Shown piece after piece: positions 1 through 6,924 of a stretch of DNA of 7,523 nt. Position 1 is the first letter of the stretch. Each line of letters opens with the position of its first letter. The stretch spans positions 1 through 7,523 of the forward strand of contig JAOUNV010000076.1 in NCBI GenBank assembly GCA_029880775.1, in the 5' to 3' direction. The notes beneath the pieces were generated by a model. The model was given only the letters and a program-made list of their open reading frames with translations, did not search any database and had not been told where the DNA came from. Origin of the DNA: Nitrospinota bacterium (GTDB lineage: Bacteria; Nitrospinota_A; UBA7883). A program made the position numbers and the translations under genes.

Positions 1-2
1 AC

Positions 3-65
3 TGGAAACCGGCGCTGAACCGGTTCATGATCGAGTTCGCCGACAGGATGCCGGAAAAAGTGTAA
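3..65 (+). CDS. C-terminal end of a transposase, probably IS256 family (partial)
   Basis: Twenty codons open from the left window edge end in TAA and translate to a tail containing W-K-P-A-L-N-R-F and F-A-D-R-M-P. A Trp, then an Ala-Leu-Asn-x-Phe stretch and a closing Phe-x-x-Arg is how I remember IS256-family (Mutator-like DDE) transposases ending; this is recall, not a search. The catalytic part lies outside the window. A sequence resembling an IS256-type terminal repeat follows directly, which supports the call. Whether the full transposase is intact cannot be judged. It could instead be the tail of an unrelated protein. Confidence 0.55.
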   Translation, partial: WKPALNRFMIEFADRMPEKV

Positions 66-66
66 T

Positions 67-98
67 CGGGCAGTTACACAGAATTATTTACAGGGTCT
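67..98 (+). repeat. Putative right terminal inverted repeat of the IS256-like element
   Basis: Immediately after the transposase stop there is an AT-rich block containing GCAGTTACACAGAATT and then TTTACAGGGTCT. Read inward on the minus strand it begins AGACCCTGTAAATAATTC and continues into TGTGTAACTGC. This resembles IS256-family ends, which carry a conserved TGTGTAA-type core a few bases from the transposase stop. The outer tip is placed near 97-98 by that resemblance only. The left end and the target duplication are outside the window, so the boundary cannot be confirmed. Confidence 0.5.
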
Positions 99-101
99 AA
101 A
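73..101 (+). promoter_or_regulatory. Possible outward hybrid promoter at the IS edge
   Basis: GTTACA (73-78, 4 of 6 matches to the -35 consensus) and TCTAAA (96-101, 4 of 6 matches to the -10 consensus) are separated by exactly 17 bases. The -35 box would lie in the IS terminal repeat and the -10 box would straddle the IS/flank junction. That is a known way for IS ends to drive a neighbour. The start point would fall near 108, about 20 bases before the nuclease ATG. The hexamers are mediocre, so this is only a candidate. Confidence 0.25.
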
Positions 102-128
102 GAAACGAGTCCAGCATACTCATCAGCC

Positions 129-1376
129 ATGTCTGCTTTAATATCACGTCAAGGTATTTGTCTTCGCGACAACTGGGATATAGTTTCTGGTTCTCCAGTG
201 CTTCAAAAAGGTCATATATCTAGTGAAGAAGTACTCAAACGATTGAAGAGTGTTAAGCTTTTATCAGAATCAAGTGTGGCCGGTGTGGGAGACTGTGTGA
301 TCTTCGCTAAGAATGTTGTATCCCCAACAAACTACGCAGCTTTCAGAGCAAGGCTAACGCTTGAGCATATTCTTATTGATATTGTTAAAGATTGGTCAGT
401 AAGAATGGGGTTTTCATCTACCGAGGCGATTTCAACCCGGAATAGCAAAACACTTCCTAAGTTCTCTACTCATTGTTTCGATATTGTTGGGCCATCATAC
501 CTACATTCATTAACTAAGAAAAAAACGGGCTCACTACAATGCGGTTTTTTTATCGCGGACATCATTTGGCAAGATGATTTGAACGAGACGGGTGTTAGCG
601 GGTTTCTTAGAAAGGTCTCAACACTTTCTTTTCTTCGTAATCTTGGCAGATTTCAACCTATGCTCGTCTCTAATAGCTTCACGAAGGATGCTCTCATGTT
701 ATGTCGATCAAAAGGTGTTATGGCTGTTACGCCGGACACTCTATTAGGACGCGATGTAGCACAAGCACTCTTAGAGCTTCTTGACACCTTGGAACGAGCA
801 GCAGCCGTTGCAATTAAAAACCCAGAAAAGATTCAAGTCATTTTTGATAAACTGTCAATCATCACAGGCCTTTCAGGAAACCTACGTGGTGCGCTGTTTG
901 AGATGGTCGTAGGAAATATGGTTAAGGCCTTACATGCTGGCTCCATAGACATAGGAGAAATTGTCACCGATCCTTTATCAGGGGGAAAAGCGGATATAGA
1001 TGTTCGACTTGTAAAACAAGATGCCATCATTTGTTATGAATGTAAGGAGTATACATCATATCGGCAGGTGACTTTAGACGAAGTAAAGTATTGGCTGGAA
1101 AAACAAGTTCCTATTATCAGAGCTTCACAAAAAAATGAACAACGCTTTAGCAATAAAGATAGCGTTTTTGAAATCTGGACAACAGGTTCATTTGAGGAAA
1201 AAGCCTTGAAGTATTTAGATGAGAGAAAACAAAATATTAATAAATATGAAATCAATTGGCGTGACGGAGAATACGTTTTAAAAGAAGCTAAAAAACTTAA
1301 TACCAATACAATCGCAAAAATTCTAAAGACACATTATTTCAAGCAAACGCCTGGTGCTGTATTAGGAATCGTATAA
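129..1376 (+). CDS. PD-(D/E)XK nuclease-like protein, possible restriction or defence protein
   Basis: The 415-residue product is not one I can assign to a named family. The C-terminal half shows a nuclease core of the restriction-endonuclease fold: E258 in a helix (GALFEM), then D289 and D291 in KADIDVRL, then E304-C-K306 in ICYECKEY, followed by a helix with Q313. The N-terminal half has a similar layout with missing chemistry. It has E79 in a helix, D118 in CFDIVGP, D144-x-I146 where E-x-K is expected, then a strand and LVSNSF..DAL with GV..VTPDTLL, as in Mrr-like folds. The tail after residue 355 is charged and helical. Third codon positions are mostly A or T, unlike the glycolysis genes, which suggests horizontal transfer. 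It sits 30 bases inside an IS end. No Shine-Dalgarno precedes the ATG, and the frame is open back to the IS without another start, so the N-terminus may be truncated or replaced. A DNA-cleaving role is inferred from the motif. Confidence 0.8.
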   Translation: MSALISRQGICLRDNWDIVSGSPVLQKGHISSEEVLKRLKSVKLLSESSVAGVGDCVIFAKNVVSPTNYAAFRARLTLEHILIDIVKDWSVRMGFSSTEAISTRNSKTLPKFSTHCFDIVGPSYLHSLTKKKTGSLQCGFFIADIIWQDDLNETGVSGFLRKVSTLSFLRNLGRFQPMLVSNSFTKDALMLCRSKGVMAVTPDTLLGRDVAQALLELLDTLERAAAVAIKNPEKIQVIFDKLSIITGLSGNLRGALFEMVVGNMVKALHAGSIDIGEIVTDPLSGGKADIDVRLVKQDAIICYECKEYTSYRQVTLDEVKYWLEKQVPIIRASQKNEQRFSNKDSVFEIWTTGSFEEKALKYLDERKQNINKYEINWRDGEYVLKEAKKLNTNTIAKILKTHYFKQTPGAVLGIV

Positions 1377-1386
1377 ATGCCCGCTA

Positions 1387-1518
1387 ATGGCCGAAAGCAA
1401 AAAAAATTCCGCAAACAGCCGTAGCACTCTTTAGGCCGAAGCCCTGGACATACAGCACTACTACTTCACCCTGAAGAAGGTTGGGTTGCCCTCCGGACGG
1501 GTTTTGCTGTGGTCATAA
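1387..1518 (+). pseudogene. Possible small degraded reading frame interrupted by an amber codon
   Basis: From ATG 1387 the frame reads MAESKKNSANSRSTL, then TAG (1432-1434), then 27 more codons including DIQHYYFTLKKVGLPSG and ending RVLLWS before TAA. The part after the TAG has mostly G or C at third codon positions, like the host genes, so it may be the 3' remnant of a resident gene cut by the inserted AT-rich DNA. The family is not recognised and there is no ribosome binding site. Chance openness over so short a stretch is quite possible. No other convincing gene is seen in 1377-1628. Confidence 0.2.
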
Positions 1519-1549
1519 GGCGAATTGTCGATACGTTGGCATGGTCTCG

Positions 1550-1574
1550 TTCACCCCTCCACTGCGGAGGTGAA
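1550..1574. other. Stem-loop between the nuclease gene and tpiA 3' ends
   Basis: TTCACC-cc-TCC (1550-1560) pairs with GGAGGTGAA (1566-1574), giving nine base pairs with a two-base bulge and an ACTGC loop. It lies between the 3' ends of the convergent nuclease and tpiA genes, about 55 bases beyond the tpiA stop. A terminator or 3'-end stabiliser would fit the position, but neither strand has a U-run after it, so a canonical intrinsic terminator is not supported. Confidence 0.3.
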
Positions 1575-1628
1575 GCGATGTCCCTGACTGACGCAATTGC
1601 GAAGCCAGTTGAAAGGAAGCTGCTCACC

Positions 1629-2399
1629 CTACAACTTCTCCGCCTCGATTCCCGCCTTGATGATGTCAACGAAATCGTGCGCCTTCAGGCTTGCTCCGCC
1701 AATCAGTCCACCGTCAACATCCGGCAGGCTTAATAGCTCCAGCGCGTTGGCGGGTTTCATCGATCCGCCATAAAGAATTCGGACCTTCTCCGCCACGCCT
1801 GCGCCAAACATGGAGGAGAGCTTTGCCCTGATTTTCTCGTGAGCCTCCTGGGCCTGGGCGGGAGTGGCGGTCTTCCCCGTACCGATGGCCCACACAGGCT
1901 CATAGGCGATGGTGATCTTTGCCATGTTCTCCTCGGTGAGCCCTTTGAGCCCCCCATCCAGCTGGCGATGGAGCACGTCGAAGGTCTGCCCGGCGTCTCT
2001 CTCCTCCAGAGTCTCCCCGATGCAGACAATCGGTTTAAGCTCCGAGCCCAAAGCGGCGGCGGTACGTTTGTTCACAGTTTCATCGGTTTCGCCGAATATC
2101 TGGCGGCGTTCCGAATGGCCGATGATCACCCATTTGCATCCGGCCTCCTTGACCATCATGGGGGAAACCTCCCCCGTGTATGCGCCAGACTCTTCCCAAA
2201 ACAGGTTCTGGGCGGCCACGTGGACGCTGGACTGGCCCAGGATGTCATACACGCTGCGAAGGGCGGTGAAGGGGGGCGCCACGATCACTTCCACCTTGTG
2301 CATATCGCCGCCATTCTTGATCAGGGCGGCTATCAGGTCCTGGGCCTGGCTGATGGTGTTGTTCATCTTCCAGTTGCCCGCGATAATGATCTTGCGCAT
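1629..2399 (-). CDS. tpiA: Triosephosphate isomerase
   Basis: This cytosolic enzyme interconverts dihydroxyacetone phosphate and glyceraldehyde 3-phosphate in glycolysis and gluconeogenesis. The 256-residue product has the normal family length and all key motifs: AGNWKMN with N9 and catalytic K11, the electrophile H95 in IIGHSERRQIFGE, C126 in VCIGE, the catalytic base E167 in AYEPVWAIGTGKTATP, which continues into the flexible lid loop, and the phosphate-binding YGGS (210-213) and GLIGGASL. The ATG is preceded by GGAG (plus-strand 2409-2412) at a spacing of nine bases. It is the last gene of the gap-pgk-tpiA run, 34 bases after pgk, and is almost certainly co-transcribed. In many bacteria secG follows tpiA; here no secG is visible, and AT-rich foreign-looking DNA lies beyond the stop. 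The gene looks intact. Confidence 0.97.
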   Translation of the reverse strand: MRKIIIAGNWKMNNTISQAQDLIAALIKNGGDMHKVEVIVAPPFTALRSVYDILGQSSVHVAAQNLFWEESGAYTGEVSPMMVKEAGCKWVIIGHSERRQIFGETDETVNKRTAAALGSELKPIVCIGETLEERDAGQTFDVLHRQLDGGLKGLTEENMAKITIAYEPVWAIGTGKTATPAQAQEAHEKIRAKLSSMFGAGVAEKVRILYGGSMKPANALELLSLPDVDGGLIGGASLKAHDFVDIIKAGIEAEKL

Positions 2400-2433
2400 T
2401 TTCTTCAGCTCCAGAGGTATGTTGTTTGCTCAG

Positions 2434-3618
<1,185 letters not shown>

Positions 3619-3630
3619 GCCGATCCCCCT

Positions 3631-3678
3631 TTGATCGACGGCCCCGGCGCGCTCCCCAGGCGCCGGAGCCAGGATCAA
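3631..3678 (-). promoter_or_regulatory. Large GC-rich intercistronic hairpin between gap and pgk
   Basis: In the gap-pgk transcript, TTGATC pairs with GATCAA at the base (plus-strand 3673-3678 and 3631-3636). Above small internal mismatches an 11-position stem (3660-3670 with 3640-3650) has ten pairs and one mismatch, closed by a nine-base loop. The hairpin ends directly at the pgk Shine-Dalgarno AAAGGGGG. There is no U-run, so termination is not its obvious role. Protection of the upstream gap mRNA from 3' exonucleases, or control of pgk translation, would fit the position. The pairing is seen directly; the role is inferred. Confidence 0.55.
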
Positions 3679-3692
3679 TTCTATAACCTGAG

Positions 3693-4700
3693 CTAGATCC
3701 CCTTGGAAGCGACGAACTTTATCAGGTCGCGCACTCTGCAGGAATAGCCCCATTCGTTGTCGTACCAGCTCATGACCTTCACAGTGGTCCCGCCCACCAC
3801 ATATGTTGTGCCCGCGTCAAAGATGCTGGAAGCCGGATTGCCGTTAAAGTCTTTTGAGACCAGCGGTTTGTCGCAGTATTCGAATATCCCTTTTAAGGCG
3901 CCTTCGCTGGCGGCCTTGGCGACGGCGTTCACCTCCTCCACGGAGGTGGATTTATCGGTGTTTATCACCAAGTCCACTATAGAGACGTTGGGGGTCGGCA
4001 CTCGTATGGAGAGTCCATCCAGCTTTCCTTTCAGCTCCGGGATCACCAGGGCCAGGGCCTTTGCCGCGCCGGTGGTGGTGGGGATCATGGAGAGGGCGGC
4101 GGCCCTGGAGCGGCGCAAGTCCTTATGGGGCAGGTCCAGGATGCGCTGGTCGTTTGTGTAGCTGTGGATGGTGGTCATCAGTCCGTTTTTGATGCCGAAA
4201 TTGTTCATCATCACTTTAGCCAGGGGCGCCAGGCAGTTGGTGGTGCACGAGGCGTTGGAGATCACATGGTGGGAGGCGGGATCGTACTTGTCGTCGTTCA
4301 CCCCCAGCACTATGGTGATATCCTCCTGCTTGGCCGGGGCGGATATGATCACCTTTTTTGCGCCTGCCGCCAGGTGCTTTGCAGCGTCGTCACGCTTGGT
4401 GAACAGCCCGGTGGACTCCACCACCACGTCCACTCCCATTTCTTTCCAGGGCAGGTTGGCCGGGTCGCGCTCGGCTGTGATGCGAATCGATTTACCGTTC
4501 ACGATCACGGCGTTGTCTCCCGCTTCCACCTGGTCTGGCAGCACTCCCATGGTGGAGTCGTGCTTCAGCAGGTGGGCCAGCGTCGCCGCGTCGGTGATGT
4601 CGTTTGCCAGGACGATTTCTATATCATCATGGCCCATGCAGGCCCGGAAAAAGTTACGTCCAATGCGACCGAACCCGTTGATGCCGACTTTTACCGCCAT
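3693..4700 (-). CDS. gap: Glyceraldehyde-3-phosphate dehydrogenase, NAD-type
   Basis: This cytosolic enzyme oxidises and phosphorylates glyceraldehyde 3-phosphate to 1,3-bisphosphoglycerate. The 335-residue product has the usual family length, with the Rossmann motif [10 protein letters not shown] (6-15), the active-site [12 protein letters not shown] with catalytic C152, and H179 in [10 protein letters not shown]. It also has [20 protein letters not shown] (197-216), RVPTPNVS and the C-terminal [11 protein letters not shown]34 in ANDITD together with Leu-Pro at 190-191 matches the pattern of NAD-preferring glycolytic enzymes rather than NADP-preferring ones; that preference is inferred. The ATG has a strong AGGAGG ribosome binding site. 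It is the first gene of gap-pgk-tpiA and is divergent from a small basic-protein gene, so the operon promoter should lie between 4701 and about 4830. Nothing suggests damage. Confidence 0.97.
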   Translation of the reverse strand: MAVKVGINGFGRIGRNFFRACMGHDDIEIVLANDITDAATLAHLLKHDSTMGVLPDQVEAGDNAVIVNGKSIRITAERDPANLPWKEMGVDVVVESTGLFTKRDDAAKHLAAGAKKVIISAPAKQEDITIVLGVNDDKYDPASHHVISNASCTTNCLAPLAKVMMNNFGIKNGLMTTIHSYTNDQRILDLPHKDLRRSRAAALSMIPTTTGAAKALALVIPELKGKLDGLSIRVPTPNVSIVDLVINTDKSTSVEEVNAVAKAASEGALKGIFEYCDKPLVSKDFNGNPASSIFDAGTTYVVGGTTVKVMSWYDNEWGYSCRVRDLIKFVASKGI

Positions 4701-4740
4701 GTCCCCTCCTCGTTTGGATATATTTTCTTAAGTTTGGCTT

Positions 4741-4760
4741 TGGGATATAGTATATTCCCA
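4741..4760. promoter_or_regulatory. Dyad in the gap upstream region, possible operator or promoter element
   Basis: The AT-rich divergent intergenic stretch contains TGGG-ATATA-G-TATAT-T-CCCA. It is a near-perfect dyad: the inner ATATA/TATAT arms pair around one G, and the outer TGGG/CCCA arms pair if one T is bulged. It also contains TATAGT on the plus strand and TATACT on the minus strand, each five of six to the -10 consensus. No convincing -35 box goes with either. It could be a regulator site or a -10 region for gap, the small gene or both. Confidence 0.35.
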
Positions 4761-4833
4761 TCGAATGTCGAATGAAAGAGAAAGAACAGCCGGGGAAAAC
4801 TCCGGCGCTGTATCACTATTTATGGAGGGTATG

Positions 4834-5007
4834 ATGGCGGAAGAGATGCTAAGCGCGGGCAAATGGGCCAAGGAACTGGGCGTTCCGGAAGCTAAATTCA
4901 AAAAAGCGATCAAGGAAGCTGGCGTGCAGCCAGACGCCAAGAAAGGCGCCTGCGCGTACTATTCAAGGAAGACAGCGGAAAAGATGGTCAAGAAGGCGGG
5001 GAAATAA
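4834..5007 (+). CDS. Small basic helical protein, possible DNA- or RNA-binding
   Basis: The 57-residue product is rich in lysine and alanine. Residues 5-35 (MLSAGKWAKELGVPEAKFKK and onward) read as helix-turn-helix-like: a helix with W-A-K-E-L, a GV turn, then a second helix A-K-F-K-K-A-I-K-E-A-G-V. The pattern resembles the small helical N-terminal modules of IF-2 or MerR-like wing-less HTH domains. A conserved-looking KKGACAYYSRKTAEKMVKKA segment follows, where the aromatic pair may form a short wing. The start is chosen because GGAGGG (4824-4829) lies just upstream. ATG 4831 would be too close to it, and an upstream in-frame ATG at 4765 has no ribosome binding site. The gene is divergent from gap and convergent with the glycosyltransferase. 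I cannot name the family, and nucleic-acid binding is an inference from charge and helix pattern. Confidence 0.7.
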   Translation: MAEEMLSAGKWAKELGVPEAKFKKAIKEAGVQPDAKKGACAYYSRKTAEKMVKKAGK

Positions 5008-5025
5008 ACCTGGCTCTCCGTAATC

Positions 5026-5041
5026 TCGGCAGGCTAGCCGA
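5026..5041. other. Small stem-loop between convergent genes
   Basis: TCGGC (5026-5030) pairs with GCCGA (5037-5041) around a six-base loop, and the 8-base palindrome GGCTAGCC overlaps it. An outer CTGGC/GCCAG pair (5010-5014 and 5045-5049) could extend the structure. It sits in the 70-base gap where the small gene and the glycosyltransferase converge, so shared transcription termination is plausible. Neither strand has the U-tract of a classical intrinsic terminator. Confidence 0.3.
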
Positions 5042-5077
5042 CAGGCCAGCTTGCAGGGGATGGGGGGGCGGACTGGA

Positions 5078-5977
5078 TCACCCCTGTATTCGGCGACCAG
5101 TGTATGACACCGCAAAGGCTGCGTATCGGATCCACACTCCGGCCGCCACCAGCCAGTAGAGGGGGCCACCTCCATGGAATTTTCTATAGAAGCGGGTCAT
5201 CCCCCGGCTCTTGTGCAGTTCCACCTGCAGTGGAATACCCACGCCGCAGGCGCCCTTATGGTGCACCACATTTACAGAAGGGACGAACAGGACGGTGTAC
5301 CCAGCCTGGGTGAACCGAAGGCACCAGTCCAGATCCTCACAGTGGAGGAAATAGCCTGCGTCCAGAGGCCCAACTTTTAGCAGCGCGATCCGGCGGACCA
5401 GCATGAACGCGCCGGAAATGGCCTCCACCGGCGCCGGGCCGTCCGGCAGCGGGGAGCCTGTCTGGTTGAAATCCTTCACGCCAAATATCCGTGATAATCC
5501 GAAGGCCTTCATGAAGGCGGTTTTTAAGGTCGGGATAGCCCTGCGGCATCCCACCTGCTCGGCTCCGTCCTCGTTTCTGATTACAGGGCCGGCCATCCCC
5601 GCCTCCGGATGGGCCGACAATACATTGAGCATCTTTTCTATGGTGGAGGGCTCGATAATGCAGTCTGGATTCAGCAGCAGGACAAAATCCCCTTTGGCCC
5701 GGTCCAGGGCGATGTTGTTGGCGGCGGCGAACCCGAGGTTCTTCTCATTCTTCATGATGACCAGTCGTTCATCGGCGCCGTGAAGGAAGCGCAGGTTTCC
5801 AACGCTGCCATCGGAGGATGCGTTGTCCACCACAGTCACGTCCACCCTGGCGGTGGAGGAGAGCGCAGCGCCGACACATTGGGCCAGAAGCCCTCCCGCG
5901 TTGTAGTTGACGATTATCACACTGGTCAGGCTGGAGCCTGGGGTGGGAGACTCTTGGGTGTTCGCCGATGTGGTCAC
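5078..5977 (-). CDS. Family 2 glycosyltransferase, rhamnosyltransferase (WbbL)-like
   Basis: This is probably an inverting transferase that moves a sugar from a nucleotide donor to a growing surface glycan at the inner face of the cytoplasmic membrane. The 299-residue product has the GT-A fold signatures in order: TSVIIVNYNAG (18-28), VDNASSDGS (50-58), GFAAANN (82-88), LLLNPD (100-105, the metal-binding DXD-like site), EAISGAFMLVRR (185-196) and HCEDLDWCLR (212-221), where E214-D215 is the probable catalytic base region. VVHHKG follows at 237-242. A hydrophobic stretch at 273-292 could attach the C-terminus to the membrane. The donor and acceptor cannot be told; rhamnose is a guess from overall family resemblance. 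The start is GTG, overlapping the TGA of the upstream SDR gene by four bases. No Shine-Dalgarno is evident, so translation probably depends on coupling. Confidence 0.88.
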   Translation of the reverse strand: MTTSANTQESPTPGSSLTSVIIVNYNAGGLLAQCVGAALSSTARVDVTVVDNASSDGSVGNLRFLHGADERLVIMKNEKNLGFAAANNIALDRAKGDFVLLLNPDCIIEPSTIEKMLNVLSAHPEAGMAGPVIRNEDGAEQVGCRRAIPTLKTAFMKAFGLSRIFGVKDFNQTGSPLPDGPAPVEAISGAFMLVRRIALLKVGPLDAGYFLHCEDLDWCLRFTQAGYTVLFVPSVNVVHHKGACGVGIPLQVELHKSRGMTRFYRKFHGGGPLYWLVAAGVWIRYAAFAVSYTGRRIQG

Positions 5978-6861
5978 TGGAATGTGGCGTCCATGTCCGG
6001 CCGGAAAGGGCCGGGATTGTATCCAAAATCGTTTTTGGCGGGGGATAAGTCAAAGACCATATCCATGGACATCCTGTCCGCAAGCTCCGGGCTCAGGTGG
6101 CTAAATGGCGGAAGCCAGGACAAGGCTCGCAGGCCACCTCTGGCCATCCATAACGGCGCCCGGACTATCCTCGGCTTCTTGCCCAGCTTTTCAAAAACCC
6201 TCTCCACCATCATCCTGTACGTCAAAGTCTCTCCCCCGGAAATATCGTATGCCTTGCCCCAGGCGTTTTCGCTCTCCAGCGTAGCCAGCGCCGCATGGGC
6301 CACTTCCCCGGAATGGACCGGCGCCCTGAGGCCCAGTCCTTGCCCCACCACGGGGAAAAACCCGAACCTGGCGATGAACCTGGCGATAGCGGTCACGTTT
6401 CCGTCCAACCCCTGGCCATGGATCATCGTCGGGCGAAGTATGGTCCATTCTATACCTTGGCGGGCGCACGATTCCATGACCGAGTTCTCCCCATCGCGAA
6501 GCCTGGCTGCCAGGGCCCTCTCCCCCGCGCTGGAGGAAGCAGCCTTCGTGTGGACGCTGGTGGAGCTTAAAGCCACCAGCCGACGCGCCGATGGAGGAAG
6601 GTTTTGAGCAAAGGCTCCGGTGACCCAAATCGGCGCCAGGCTGATGACAGACTCTATGCCAGCCTGGTCCGGCGAAGAGAAAGGGGCTGCGGAGATATCC
6701 ATCTGGACCCATTTTATTAGCGTATCTTCGATCATGCCACTGTGGGAATGCAACCGCCTGGAAACAGCCGTGATGGAATAGCCCGCTCCGACCATGCGCG
6801 GCAGAAGAAACTTTCCGACCAGACTGGTGGCGCCTATAACTAGACAGTTTTTACGTTTCAT
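5974..6861 (-). CDS. Atypical NAD(P)-binding SDR / epimerase-dehydratase-like protein
   Basis: The 295-residue product begins with a Rossmann strand and glycine motif, CLVIGATSLVGKFLLP, where G10-ATSLV-G16 is the short form typical of atypical SDR proteins. Further signs are VALSSTSVHTK (96-106), ILRPTMIHGQGLDGN (141-155), the APVHSGEVAHA segment (180-190) found in NAD-dependent epimerases and NDUFA9-like proteins, and AYDISGGETLTYRMM (204-218). The catalytic Tyr-x-x-x-Lys pair expected after the Ser-Ser-Thr is not visible. It may therefore act by another residue, or bind nucleotide without classical SDR catalysis. It overlaps the glycosyltransferase start by four bases, which argues for a joint role in sugar or glycolipid metabolism. 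The ATG at 6861 has only a weak ribosome binding site, but it precedes the Rossmann motif at the normal distance. The substrate is unknown. Confidence 0.85.
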   Translation of the reverse strand: MKRKNCLVIGATSLVGKFLLPRMVGAGYSITAVSRRLHSHSGMIEDTLIKWVQMDISAAPFSSPDQAGIESVISLAPIWVTGAFAQNLPPSARRLVALSSTSVHTKAASSSAGERALAARLRDGENSVMESCARQGIEWTILRPTMIHGQGLDGNVTAIARFIARFGFFPVVGQGLGLRAPVHSGEVAHAALATLESENAWGKAYDISGGETLTYRMMVERVFEKLGKKPRIVRAPLWMARGGLRALSWLPPFSHLSPELADRMSMDMVFDLSPAKNDFGYNPGPFRPDMDATFQ

Positions 6862-6883
6862 AACAAGTAAATCACCATGCTAC

Positions 6884-6889
6884 ATTATA
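6884..6889 (-). promoter_or_regulatory. Probable -10 box of the SDR-glycosyltransferase operon
   Basis: Read on the minus strand this is a perfect TATAAT, 22 bases upstream of the SDR ATG, predicting a start near 6877 and a very short leader. The hexamer at the 17-base spacing is GTAATA, only three of six to the -35 consensus. Weak -35 sequence with a perfect -10 is typical of activator-dependent promoters. Confidence 0.5.
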
Positions 6890-6912
6890 TGCCGCAAAAA
6901 GGGTGATATTAC

Positions 6913-6924
6913 GGCACATGTGCC
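6913..6924. promoter_or_regulatory. Perfect 12-base palindrome, candidate activator or operator site
   Basis: GGCACATGTGCC is a perfect palindrome whose centre falls between 6918 and 6919. If the SDR operon starts at about 6877, as its TATAAT predicts, the centre is at -41.5, the place used by class II activators that replace a -35 box. The palindrome is seen directly; its use as a protein site is inferred. A further GGCAC half-site lies at 6940-6944. Confidence 0.35.

Noticed and set aside
1509..1733. 74-codon plus-strand frame running into tpiA
   Set aside because: No ribosome binding site, overlaps the tpiA 3' end, and no recognisable product.
3619..3753. In-frame N-terminal extension of pgk by 45 codons
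   Set aside because: It overlaps the end of gap, has no family similarity, and the start at 3618 has a clear ribosome binding site and the expected phosphoglycerate kinase N-terminus.
4125..4775. Plus-strand frames opposite gap
   Set aside because: They are antisense to a complete glyceraldehyde-3-phosphate dehydrogenase gene and have no motifs of their own.
4765..4833. Longer start for the small basic protein at ATG 4765
   Set aside because: No ribosome binding site precedes it and the added residues are unlike the basic helical body, whereas GGAGGG lies correctly before the ATG at 4834.
5609..6607. 332-codon plus-strand frame opposite the SDR and glycosyltransferase genes
   Set aside because: It crosses the junction of two well-supported minus-strand genes and its translation is low-complexity without domain signatures.
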